Shown: positions 9,651-21,400 of the stretch, piece after piece
How the letters are laid out: the number at the start of each line of letters is the position of its first letter
Numbering within the stretch: the stretch's first letter is position 1
From: Arthrinium phaeospermum
Lineage: Eukaryota > Ascomycota > Sordariomycetes > Amphisphaeriales > Apiosporaceae
NCBI GenBank assembly: GCA_006503535.1
Contig: QYRS01000004.1
Span: forward strand, 806,001 to 870,000
Direction: 5' to 3'
DNA length: 64,000 nt
Notes under the pieces: generated by a model
Seen by the model: only the letters and a program-made list of their open reading frames with translations
Databases searched by the model: none
Told to the model about the DNA's origin: nothing
Translations under genes and position numbers: made by a program

Positions 9651-10949
9651 ATGAGTCGTCCAGCCGCCTCCAAGCCTCTTCGGCTTCAGCACATCCACAT
9701 ACCCGGCTTCACGAATCGCCTTCCGAGTTACGCCCTCGCCGTCGCCATCCAGTCCAAACTACAGCAACGCCTGCTCGATTACAAGGCAGCAGCCGCCGCC
9801 GCCGCCACTGAGGGCGACTCACGGCCTCTGCCACCTCCGCCCCCTCCGACAATCCTCTCCTTCACTCCCGCCCCGACTTATACCCTCGGCCGCCGCCAGA
9901 CCACCCCTCTCAGCCCTGACGAGGCCGCGCTCCTCCAAGGACGGCTCGACGTCTACTGGCATAAGCATTACAAGATACAAACGAGGACCAATCTCGGCGA
10001 TGAGGCGAATCAAATCTCCGAGGGGCGGACGGCAGACCATGGTCACAACCACGCCTGCTTCTACCCGGCGATCCACAACGCCCCGCGCGGCGGCTTGACC
10101 ACCTACCACGGCCCCGGCCAAGTCGTCTTCTGGCCGGTGCTGGACCTGAAGTCGCCCCTGCACCGCCACTTCAGTGTGCGCGACTACGCCTGCCTGCTCG
10201 AGAAGACGACCATCGCCTCGATCGCCGAAGCCGCCTCCGCCGCCCTGCCGTCCTTCCCGCCCGACGCGGTGCGCCAGCGGGAAGTCCAGGGCTTCACGAC
10301 CGAGAACCCGGGGGTCTGGGTGCGGCGGCACTGGGTGGACGGCGTCGACGACGAGGCGGACGGGCACCCCGGGCCCGAGGGCGAGGAGCGCAAGATCGCG
10401 GCGCTGGGCGTGCACCTGCGCCGCCACGTCACGGGGCTCGGCGTCGCCGTCAACTGCAGCATGCCGGTGCGCGGGGTGCGGGCCTACAACCCCTGGGAGC
10501 GCATCGTCGCCTGCGGGCTCGAGGGCAAGCGCGTGACGAGCCTGGCGTACGAGATGCTCGAGTACCTGGATCAGGTGCGCTGGGTCCGGGCCTTGGCGCC
10601 GCAGTCGCTGCTGCCCTGGAAGGGCTACTGGAATGCCCGGAAGAAGCGGCCCGAGGCGCCCGTGCTCGAGACACAGATGCTCCGGGCCTGGCCCGAGTTC
10701 TTCGCGCGGGCGCTGCGGATGCAACCCGAAGACGGCGAAGGCGCTGGCGCTGCTGCTGTAGACGAGGCGGACAGCAGCACCGCCTCGACGACGAAGACGA
10801 GAGATGACCTCGTGGACAATGTCACTATCGAAGATGTGCTTGGGAAAGGATGGGAGCACACGATCGACCTCCCGGAAGAGGAGCAGTACACCACGGCCCT
10901 ACGGAAGCGCGTCGTGGGCACCCTGCCCGTCGAAACGGCTAATATATGA
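9651..10949 (+). CDS. LIP2: Octanoyl-[acyl-carrier-protein]:protein N-octanoyltransferase (lipoate biosynthesis)
   Basis: A single exon encodes 432 aa, with ATG at 9651. LipB/LIP2 moves an octanoyl group from mitochondrial ACP to lipoyl domains of enzymes such as pyruvate dehydrogenase and glycine cleavage H protein, the first step of lipoic acid synthesis. Family motifs are clear: YTLGRRQ near 77-83, RGG plus TYHGPGQ (146-157), and a Lys in RKIAALGVHLRR (Lys248) paired with a Cys in NCSMP (Cys269), the expected catalytic dyad. Two Ala/Pro-rich insertions (46-66) and a 60-residue C-terminal extension make it longer than bacterial LipB (about 210 aa). The N-terminus is basic and hydroxylated, consistent with mitochondrial import. 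Confidence 0.95.
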   Translation: MSRPAASKPLRLQHIHIPGFTNRLPSYALAVAIQSKLQQRLLDYKAAAAAAATEGDSRPLPPPPPPTILSFTPAPTYTLGRRQTTPLSPDEAALLQGRLDVYWHKHYKIQTRTNLGDEANQISEGRTADHGHNHACFYPAIHNAPRGGLTTYHGPGQVVFWPVLDLKSPLHRHFSVRDYACLLEKTTIASIAEAASAALPSFPPDAVRQREVQGFTTENPGVWVRRHWVDGVDDEADGHPGPEGEERKIAALGVHLRRHVTGLGVAVNCSMPVRGVRAYNPWERIVACGLEGKRVTSLAYEMLEYLDQVRWVRALAPQSLLPWKGYWNARKKRPEAPVLETQMLRAWPEFFARALRMQPEDGEGAGAAAVDEADSSTASTTKTRDDLVDNVTIEDVLGKGWEHTIDLPEEEQYTTALRKRVVGTLPVETANI

Positions 10950-13530
10950 AGCAAGTTATCTCCTCCATTCGCAACGGGCGAGACGGTACCGTACCCAAGA
11001 AGCTAGCTCCCAGTTGCTCCCAGCCTTACGCCCAGAAATTTCTTGTCAGCGTTGTTTGCTGTTGCCGCTGCCTGCTGTAGCTCCCGTCTGGCTACTCGGG
11101 CCAAGGCTGGGCTGGCGTACGCCAAAACCATAAGAAATCTGCATATGTGCCCGACGGCAGCCGCAGCGTCGCATCGCATTACACGAGAGTAAGCACATGG
11201 CCCATCTCCGCACGAATTGTCGGCTCCATTGCGCCCAAGTGCGATTGTTTGCCAAGGTTCACGTGCGGGTCTCGCGCCGTGCTTGCACTTACACACGCCC
11301 GCATGTTATTTCACGTTTGCCATCATGGATGAATGCAGTGTGCGTATTTGGCCTTACAGTGGATTCATGCGCCCGGCATATGTAGGCTCGCTTATACAGG
11401 AGGGCGTGCAGGGATATGGATATGCATAGGGATAGGGATAGTTGGGCCACGACACCTTGCAGCAGCGCCGGTCCTCGGAATTGCCTTGAGCCCCAGGGAG
11501 GAAGCGACCACGCACGCGGAAGGGCGGGGCGCGCGTCCGCCGCCCAGGGCCGCGAACCGGGCATGTATACTTAACATGCCTCTGTTTCTATATAGGTATT
11601 ACCTGGCCCACGCCACGCATAAACGACAGCGAAGACAGCAAGGAAGCGACATATGCTGGACGCAGCTAGTCTATGTGGTCTTTTGCGGTCGTCGTGTGGC
11701 TGCTGTTGGGTTGCTTGCTGCAGAGAGAGAGGGTTTTTTGCGAGGGTTGCGACAACGAGCGGTCGCATAATATGACCTGTATCATTTTTGAGCTGCAAGA
11801 ACGGAGGAACAGCAGCAGAAAAGCAGGCTACTACATTCCTCCGGTAGAATACCTAGAGAGGGACAGGCTCCTTGGCTCCTAGAGAATGCGACACCACTAG
11901 ACATGGAAAGCAATTAATCACCTCGACCAGAGAAAAAGGGCTGCTGGATGCGACACTCCCTCTGGACGAACTGACGAACAAAAAGTACAGCTTAACCGAC
12001 CTCTTGCCCAGATGTTTATTCCCGTTTGTGATACAGCATATTACTATTCCATTCTCGCCCCCAAGGGTAGATGCCAATTGATTGATTGACGTGTCTCCGT
12101 CATAGACACCCACACACACTCCTTCCAGAAAAACAACCATACACACCCTCTCGGTTCTCCGTAGATCGACCTTGGAGTGCAGGATCTTCATGTACCCCAT
12201 GTAGCCGCCGCCCGCCGGCTGATCAAATCATGGTTGCTTGCTTTCCAAACTTCCCTTTGCTGACAACAACCATGTATGTACAAGTAGGCCTGGCACTTCC
12301 TTCCTTCTTTCTTTCCTTCTTTTCTCCGTGCATATCGGCCGATTTTGCCTTACCTGGAAGACCAACCCAGGGGGGAGTGGAGAAACAGGGAATGTTGCGA
12401 TAAGATGCAGAACCAGGTATTTTCTTATTTTACGGCATATCTTTATTTTTGGGCCAAGGCATAAGAAAAAAGCACGCCTCGGCATTTGCCTTACTATTAC
12501 GTCCCACCAGATCTCTGTAGTTGGCCGAAAATACGAATCCCGTGACCTTTTCGTGATGTATCACCGCTTCGCTGTAGTGTCATCACCACCGTTAAAGAAA
12601 CAGTACAGATGCAAGTAAGATTTTCGGGCCGCGCCCTGTGTCATTCATTTGCTTCCATTCGCATTCCATTGGCGTCATTGGAAATTCACCAGAGGTACCT
12701 TTTCCAGACAGGTAGGTAGGTTAGGTAGGGATTGATTCGTTTTTCCATTCTTAGATTATTTGATGGGTTTTGCTCTCATGTCAATGGGCATGCTGCTGCA
12801 GCTGCTTTACCGCATACGGCCTCCTTCTCTCGAGGTCTCGATCTCTCCCCCTTTCCCACACCCTCTTTCTGGCTTCCCCGTTTCGGAGCCGGGACCAGAG
12901 TGTGGAAAGTAAGATTTTAAAATCTGACTTGAACGGGTGTCTCCATCCACCACCTCCATCCGTATCTTTGCCTCAAGTGGTCTCGATCGGTGTTCTGCCT
13001 GCTTCCTTCTGACCACACTCCATTTGCCATGATGATTATGAATGCTGCTTTCCCATTCTCGCTCACTCCTCTCGCGCGCGCGGCTCATTCGTACAGTAGA
13101 GATCGAGACGGGGCACGAAACACCAAAGCAGCAAATGCCGAATGCACCCCAGAAAGCACCTGACGTGAAACCCAGCCCCATCTTGCGGTTACTCCGAGTC
13201 GTTCCAACTGGTCGATTGGTCCCAGACATCCGAAATAAAAAGGGGTGACCCCAAAACAGCGCAGCGTCGTATGATACTCCGTGTACCAGACTCTGCGGAA
13301 AAAGGACATGATGATGACATGAGATATTCGAAAGAAGCAAAAAAACGCCTATGGGGTTATCAAATTGAATTACTGCCTCCGCCTTTTGACACCATGCCAT
13401 GAATGTGGATGAAGCGAGAACCAAGGAAAATGAAAGCACGAAAAAAGAAAAACATCAAAGCTCGCCGCCAACACCATTTCCCTTTCTTGGCAAATCCCTT
13501 TTCGTCTTAAATCATGACGTAAATGCTTCT
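10950..13530. other. Convergent intergenic region, 2.58 kb
   Basis: It lies between the 3' ends of LIP2 (+) and the otubain gene (-). The open frames are short and lack protein-like composition. Pyrimidine-rich and T-rich tracts occur at 12290-12330 and 12410-12470. I see no gene; long 3' UTRs are likely. Confidence 0.5.
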
Positions 13531-16074
13531 TTAGTGACTTCGTTTGCGGCCGCCATTGCGACTGCTGTTACTGCTCGTAGGCTGAAGATCCTCGTCGTTC
13601 TCGGGTTTGTATTCCTCGGGCTGGAAGTGAGGGTTGTTGTAGTGAGCCGTGTTAAAGTGGCTGTTCTTGAACATGCTCGTCGTGAAGGTGGGCTCGACCG
13701 CGGTCGTCGGCGAGCTGCTGGTGGGCGATTCACCCAGACCTGGAAGGGGATAGTTGTACTTGCTGAACCGCAGCGAGTTAAGCGGCGAAATAAGCGGCGC
13801 TACGTCCTGGTGCTGCGGGGGCGATGGCTGCTGCTGTGAAACCATCTGCGTCGGGGGCAGCCCGTCTGAGTAAGGCGAGGCGATCCAAGGGGACATGGGA
13901 GGAGGGGTGTATGCATCCGCAATCGGAGAGCAGTCGGCAGGTGGTGAGCCGAGAGGCGAGATACTGGGTGGGCCCATGGCCGGAATCATCGCTAGAGCCG
14001 TCATGTCGAGGGTCGTAAAGTCCTGCAGCGAAGAGACGCTGCTCTGCTGGATGTCATGCTGATGAGAAAGCGAAGTCACGCGGTTGACTTGCACCGACGT
14101 AGGCCCAGTAGGGATGGGCGGTGTTTGGATAGCCGCACCACCATTGCGATAGAGGATGTCGTAATGCCCCGGTCGATAGAGAAGCTGGATCATCGGCTCG
14201 ACAGAGGCCGCATCCTTCCCATTTGCCTCATCTGGCATCCTGTGGACGTTGACCTGATCCCCATCACTGCGATCGAGATAGGCAATCTCGAGTACCATGT
14301 TGGCAGGGTTCAGGAGAACCTTGAACAACAGTACCAGGCCGAGGTGATCAATCTCGCGATTCACGGGCAGTATCCATTCGTCGCAATAACTGTTAACATC
14401 GCCTGGGATGAAGGCTTCGTATTCGGCAAAGTTGCCCTTCAACCATGAAGCGGCAAGGAGTCGCAGGTGGTAGATGATGGCGGCCGACGTCATCTCTTCA
14501 TTGAACTTCTCCATGAGCACGGGCATCGGATCTGCGCCGCTGGTCATGACCTGGGCAAGGTCCTTCATGAGCTCGAACGTGACATCAGTGAAGTCCTCCG
14601 TGACCAACGAAGTATATCCTCCTGCAGTCTCCAGGTAGTTGTTCAAGGCCTGCAATCTGGCGAGCTCCTCCTGAAGCTGGTTGACGCCCCCACATCGTAT
14701 CAGTGACTCGAGATAGCCGAAGCCGATGGCTGTTTGTCCCAAAAACACATCAGTATCAGAGTTCCCAGCAGTTGTGCACGTACGTAGGAGACCACCTGAG
14801 TTAGAGAGTGAACAATGGAAAAGGGGGGAGAGGAAGACGGGATCATGGAGCTCATGAGGACCCCCGACATTCGGCTCGGTCTGAAGGAATTGCGGGGTAC
14901 AGGGTGGGATATGCAACAGAATCCAAGAAGCGTAAAGTTGCAAACTCACCTCGCCAGCCACAATTACCGTCGCCTTGGATCGGGCGGTAGTGGGAGTAAG
15001 TCTGGGGTAATGCCTGTGAACCTGGTCAATCAAAACCGTCTTGTCAAAAAAATAGAGTGTGCATATCGAGGAATGGAGCTGTTGGTAGTGTTTTTCCGGC
15101 GGGGAAGGAGCTACGATTGCTTCAGGCAGAAAGTAGCATGGCCATCGTCGTCACTGCCGCCGGCACACATAAACACACACACAATCCATCCCTTCCTCTC
15201 CCCCTCCCAAAATAAACTTACCAATGTTTTAGCGACAAATGTGGGATCTGCCTTGGCGTACTCTTCCGTTATCGCTTGACTGGGGACTTTCTCGCCGACG
15301 AAAGGGCCCTGGCCATGATGTTAGAAACGAACCACCCGAAGAGTGAAAACAGAGTAACATAATGCGCGAATGCGTATGAGGGGAAACCATTCAGCCTCCA
15401 ACAAGGTTGATAGGTGCGAGATAAGACGTGGTGGCACAAGATTGAAAAGGAAAGAGCCACTGGTAGTAAGTGGTGTGCGCCTTCCAGTTGCTCACCTCGA
15501 GGTTGGGCTGGTATTTGCTGGCGGCCAGTTCCTGGTCGGCGACGTCGGTTTGGGGTTCCATCTTGATGTGGTGGTTGTGGTAGCGCGAATAATGACGGTG
15601 GTTTTTGCTTGGTCGGGCGGTCTGGCGTCGGGAGCGGGAGTTTTGAAGGCGATGGTGATGTGCAGCAGCCGCCGCTGCAGAGGGGGCACTTTTGTTGCTG
15701 CTGGGGCTAAGGCGGTGGTGGTGGTGGTCGTGGTGTTGTCGGAGTGTCAGTGGAGGTAAATCATGGAATAATGGCGAGGTGACGGGGTCGGCGGCAATTG
15801 GGCTCAGGCCCGGGTGGTTTAGGTGGTGATTTAGGTGGTGGTGGTTGTTAGCATGGACGCTGGCGTTAGCAACAGCTCCGCCACTGCCGCCGTCATTGGC
15901 GTGATGGCCAATGTGCCCATTGCCGCCGCAGCTGCTGCTGCTGCTGCCGCCCGCAAAAGATTGACCCAGCGGGGTGGGTGCAAAAGAGTACTCGGGAATC
16001 TGCGCGTTGGCTACCTCGTAGGCCGCGAACGACGGGTACGGAGCAGCATACGGCGTAGGCATGGGCTGGAACAT
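13531..16074 (-). CDS. Otubain-type deubiquitinase (peptidase C65) with long low-complexity arms
   Basis: There are four exons on the - strand: 16074-15496, 15308-15222, 15001-14950 and 14729-13531 (638 aa). All introns are GT-AG and keep frame (187, 220 and 220 nt). ATG at 16074 is the first in frame. The catalytic core is unmistakable: QGDGNCGWRAIGFGYLE supplies Asp233 and Cys236, and RPGHYDILYR supplies His428. The segment before it (EGPFVGEKVPSQ) matches the otubain ubiquitin-binding N-terminal region. Otubains cut ubiquitin chains, typically Lys48-linked. The 190-residue N-terminal arm is His-, Ala-, Gly- and Ser-rich. The C-terminal 200 residues are Pro/Ser/Gln-rich and end basic. Both are absent from the compact animal OTUB1, but low-complexity extensions are usual in fungal homologues. 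Confidence 0.9.
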
Positions 16075-16208
16075 GCCTGAGCCTAGAGGAAGCAAGTGGG
16101 AATCCCGAGTCGGGATATCGTGGTCATGTATTAACTGTGGCCCTTAAGGTTTGTCGTGGGATCGGCTCGATTGTCGATTGGGTTGGGGTGCGGGAACGGG
16201 AATCGACC

Positions 16209-16250
16209 TTTCTCTCTCTGGCTCTCTCTCTCTCTCTTTCTCCGTCTCTG
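16209..16250. repeat. Pyrimidine (CT) tract upstream of otubain
   Basis: A run of CT dinucleotides interrupted by GG lies about 135-175 bp upstream of the otubain ATG. On the gene's own strand it reads as a GA tract. Such tracts are frequent in filamentous-fungal promoters and leaders. Confidence 0.5.
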
Positions 16251-16843
16251 CCCAATGCCACTTCTCGATGTGTCGGACCTAAAACTTGGGCCCAAAAAAC
16301 GATTCAAGTCGGAGGTGCAGCAGCTGAAGGAGCTAGTCAGTCGTAGGGCATGGGGCCACCCGACTTGAGCAAGCTAACGTGGTGTGTCTGGTGGTATATG
16401 GATTTGGATGATCTGATGGTTTTTCGAGTGTCTCCTGGGGGGCAGCAATCAATCCACCGAGAAAAATAGCCAACAATCAAATAGACAGAATAAAAACAAC
16501 CCGGGCTGGGCCAGGCGTCGGCGGATGGATGGATGTAAGAGAAGACGGGATATCGGGAGGGCAGCAAGGGGGGTTTTCTAGAAGGGGGAAAAGAGTCGAA
16601 ACTTTGTAAGACGAGAATCGGGGTCGACAGGCTGGGGATGCCCGTACAATAAAAGACGGGTGATAAACACGACAGGCCTCGTATGTAGCTAGCTGTTCGT
16701 TTCGCCCTCGAGGATATTATTCACCTCTTACTGTACAAGTAGCAATCGACGAGACAGGAGCATCGAGTGCAGATGTGCAGCTGCAGCAATTACGGTAGTA
16801 GCCAGTAGTGAGTGCATGGACAAGGTTGGGTGCATGGGAAAAA

Positions 16844-16936
16844 GACGGGCAGGACGGGCAGGACGGGAGCCTTTTGGGGCCAGGGACTGGAGCAGGGACT
16901 GGAGCAGCAGGCAGGGGACTGACTGACTGACTGGGA
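16844..16936. repeat. Cluster of short tandem repeats
   Basis: GACGGGCAG recurs from 16844 to 16867. The 12-mer CAGGGACTGGAG is duplicated in tandem (16881-16892 and 16893-16904). A GACT run follows at about 16917-16932. Confidence 0.6.
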
Positions 16937-18225
16937 GAGAGCCCACAGATTGCATCCCGGCATCTATAGAAATACAAGAGGGAATTGGATATATACATCG
17001 CAGTCGGGATAAAACCTGAACGCGGCCAAAACGCATGTACTCTGCGGTACTGTATGTAACCTTGGGGATATGTGAGCCGGCGAATCTCCAGCATGCTGAG
17101 TTCGGCAAATCCACTGACTGACCATTTGATGGACATGTACTGTAGGTAGCAGGTAGGTGATGCAGCGACCTACGAGCACAAGCAGGTTTCTTTTCGCCAT
17201 CCAGTAAGACAGTCTCGCTCGCATTATCCCATAATAGAACGCATTGCATTCATATATATATATATTTATACTTGCCGTATATCATATCGTTGCGAGTATT
17301 GTCCTTGGTCCGGGTTGATCAATTTGGGGTTTAGTTGGTTGGGTACCCAGGTAGGTATGTAGTCATCAAGGGCACTTTGATCATCAATGTAAGAAGTACA
17401 TGCCCTACTTGTTAGTCTGGGTTTCTGTACGAGATGACTGGGTCAACTTCACGAACTACAACACTAATTCGACACCTGCCTGCAACTCCAATAGCGTAGC
17501 GCTAGGGTCAATCCCCTGCCATGCTGTGCCTCTCTGTCGTACAATGTCACCGATTGACAAGAACAGCAAAAAGGCCGCGCAGTTTCCCTTTCCCTCTTGC
17601 AAGTGGGAATGGACCAGATTGGACTGGCAGGCAACATAGAACTGGAGTCGCTCGGTATTGAAGTGCCGGCGAGGAGCCGTCCAGCACCAGCCAGTCTGCC
17701 GACCGTGCTGTTGGCCGTGTCGTGCGTGCTGTACTGATGGCGGACCCTCCAGTGTAGGTACGATAGCGGGGAATAAAGGATGGGATGGGATGGCAGGAAG
17801 CGATCGCAAGGTTGCTCAATGATCGGTGATGCTACTCCGGCCCTCGATGTAGGTAGTCGAGACCAATCCTTGAGAATGCAACGACTTTCGACTTCTCCAA
17901 CCGAGTGGAAAGACCCCTGTTCTTCTGACAAAGCATCATTGGCGCCTCGCTTGGCAACGTGCTAGGTGTTGGACAAGGTCAAGCTGGCCAAGATATGTAT
18001 GTATGTACACATGCGACCCGCATAATACCTACCTTAGGGCATACAGTAGGTATATACTACTGCGATAGAGCGAACAACCCACGTAGACGGACAACACCAC
18101 ACACGCGGGCGGCTCAGGAGAGGAGAAGGGGTCTGCAGATCTTCAAGGCTAGCAAAGCCCAGCGCTGGCTAACGTCGTGAATAGACGGGAGGCAAGCATG
18201 AGAGGCGCTGTTTTGTATTGGGCTT

Positions 18226-18247
18226 GAAGAAGAAGAAGAAGAAGAAG
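18226..18247. repeat. (GAA)7 microsatellite
   Basis: Seven consecutive GAA triplets lie inside the gene-free region. Confidence 0.8.
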
Positions 18248-18399
18248 CTGGTGACAGCCAGCAAGCTCGTGAGATTCAAGCGTTGTGGTCGTGAGACGGA
18301 GAGCAGGAGAGCATCATGTAGTATGCGGCTTGGGGGCCGGACCAATTACTCTGGTCCGGTCTGGCCTGGTCTGGCTGGCACCGTGTTATCATATCAACT

Positions 18400-18426
18400 A
18401 CCCTCTTTACCCTCTTTACCCTCTTT
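18400..18426. repeat. 9-bp tandem repeat, three copies
   Basis: ACCCTCTTT is repeated three times without change (18400-18408, 18409-18417, 18418-18426). Confidence 0.8.
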
Positions 18427-21400
18427 GCCCCCTGGCCTTGTGGAACTACATCATGTAGACATTTTGCGCACCCATGTCGCCAGGCAGGTTGAGAGATACA
18501 GACACATATCATCGGCCTCGACCCACTCGATAATTACCCAGAATTACCCTGGCTCGATACCCTTGTGCGCTGATGCTGACCGCAGACGACACATGCAGTG
18601 CTGGGTTAGGGTATGTACCTTGCTAGGGTTGGTTCATACCGAGAGTCGCTTTGGCTCACCTTGACTGGTATTGCTGACCTACCGCCATTCCATCCGTATC
18701 TTGGCTTGTCCTACGTCTATACGCTTACTTTGACGCAACGTATCGATATTTTGACAAAGAGCATGGCATAAAGAGACTCGTCGCTGGCCCGATAGGCTGG
18801 TTGTGATCGGCATGGAAGTCAGTGCGGTAAATCCAAAAGCGAAAAAGCAACGTTAAAAAGGAAACAAAGTTGCGGGAAGACAAATGCACAGACTTGGGCT
18901 ACCCAGCCCGGTTTCATGGGGGAGGCAGTAGTCCCGGCTGCTAGAGGCAGAAGAGGGGACTTGCCCTCGGGGTTTGCGGTACTTCAGAGACTACAGCGCG
19001 ATACATGCATGTACATTGGGCTTGATGGAATTGAAAGTCGAAGGTGGTAGAAGACATTTGCCTCCCACGGGTTGCAGGTGATGAGACAGACAGGCAAACG
19101 TAGGTACATTCATGGCTGATGGCAATTGATTTGGCCAAATCAATTCCAAAGTACTGGCGGGCGGGAGGAACGCCAGAGCGCATACGAGTATAAGCCCGTA
19201 ACACAGGCCCACCCGCGCAAACATTGGTCAAAGTCGTCGAGCAACCGCGGTCTTTCTGGCAAGTCGCACAGGCGTCGGCAAGTCGCACCGCCTGCAGACA
19301 ACGACCCAACTTCGCATGCCGCTTTGCGACACGGGAATGCCGCAAACCACAAGCGCAGCCTTGAAACTGGACATGAGAACCCTTTGCCCCGATGCAGTTG
19401 CAACCGAGCTCGACATGATCTCGAGTGACGGGGTTCCAATCCTCCTACCTATCTTTGCCATACCTTGGGTTGCCCAACGATGGCATGGCATGCCCCCTCC
19501 CAGCCCAGGCTCGCCAGGGTCCGGGGCTTGCTCCGTGGCTCCTCTCCTTCGTCTGTCTCGGGTTTACCTACCTACCAGACCGCTGATTGATGGCCAGGAC
19601 TGCGCTGCACTGCAATGCACTGGACCAGACTCACCACGTATACACAGATAAACAACACCATTCCTCCAATCTTCTGCCTAAGGAGGCTCAGGGTTCCCGT
19701 CGTTCATGACGGATCATGACGTTGGCGGATTTAAGTGGCACCGCCCACGTCTGGGTCACCAACAAGTAAGACCTAGCGAGCCGGGCTAGTAGCTAGTGAA
19801 GCCCCATTCGATCGCTACCAAACAAGAACCCGCCCTTGATTCGTGAGCGCTGTGAACCTGTGATTCAGTCGTCTTGGGTTCATTGATGGGATTCTCGCTG
19901 GCAAACGGCTGTCTGGCTCGGCCTTCCGAGACACTTCCCATGTAGATGAGGGACGCGTGCGCTGACGCCAAGAGATATATGATCCTCAAATCCACCAGCA
20001 AGCCAGTACCGGCTCAATCTCGCGCGGCGGGTGGACAGACAGCAGTGCAGCTAACAGGCTAGCATCGAGCAGTGTCCCGCTGTACCAAGGAAACCGCTGG
20101 GCCTGGGCGACTCCGACGAACGACTGTCGTAAGTTCAGTCCAGATAGGTTATGTCGAATGTCCCGAGCCCGACCCCAGCCCCGATATAGCAGAAGGTGAG
20201 CCTTGCGGGCATTCCCTTTATACCATTTCCTTCATGTACATGGCAATACGCTAAAAGTGCATATCTTCAAATCTCCGGATTACTAACAGCTGCCCTCCTC
20301 ACATCTTGACATACATCTGGTCGAGATCGGCGTCCAGAAGACCGGTGCATGCTCAAATCCCGCGGGGGCCAGTGGTGGTGGTTGCGAGCCGACTTCAATT
20401 GAAGTCAGTGGCTTCAGTGCCTGTAAAACCCCGCCCGCCCAACTAAGCCGCCTGGCATTCAACCCCCGCCCAGCCTCACAGCCCAATATCAATTGGAGAA
20501 GGAAGGTACCTCACATTGCCCACGCTGCGTACCTTCACTTACAACCTCATGTTTGCCAACACAGACGCACAATTTATGTATTACCCAGTCCACCCACAGC
20601 GATCAAACATGATTCATCACCAATATCTACCAAGGTTCCGAGCAGTCCCAGCCAAACCTGCAGTACACATTGTCACAATCTACGTACTCCGGTACGTACG
20701 CCGTCGACACCGTGGTCCGTTTGGGTGGAGCTGAGCCCTCAATTGGCCACTTACACCGCGACACCTTGCCATCACCAGCATCGCATATCGTTACTTACGC
20801 AGGGGCAGCGACAAGTCCCTCCATAGGTAGGAACCCGGCCGATATGACAGGGGACCCGAGCCAATCCCTCTCACGGCCACTAATCGGCGGCTGTGGTTAT
20901 TATATCCCCCATTCGCCTGCGGCAGCCATGTAGCGGAATCACCTCGAGGCAGAGGGGAGAAAGAATCGGACTGCCATGAGGCCATCAACACGTGCATCCA
21001 CCGCAGCGCGGCACAGCACTCATGGCCTACAAATCCGCAGAGGATATATCCGTACTGCTCCGCTCGTCTCCAATCTAACCCCGGTTAAAATGGTATCATG
21101 GCGACGGTTTGACAGCCAAATTCTGTTTGCGGTCCCCTTTACTGCCCTTGGCACGATCCATACCTATACATTGGTGACTCGGCGCTTTTGTCATCTCCAG
21201 GGATTCATGAGTCAGGCAGTCCCAGCCTGGCCTTTCCAGAAAGTGCCATGCCTTGCAAGCCTTCTGTGAACACACGACAACAACTCTATCCCCTCGAATG
21301 CGATAACGCTGCCCCCTCACCAAATTTGTGTATTGTACATACTGCTAGGTGAGCCGTGCGGTGGCTAGTAGCGAGCAGAAGAGCCAATTGGCTGAATTCA

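Noticed and set aside
9819..10859. 346-codon open frame on the - strand
   Set aside because: It is antisense to LIP2, whose catalytic motifs establish the true frame.
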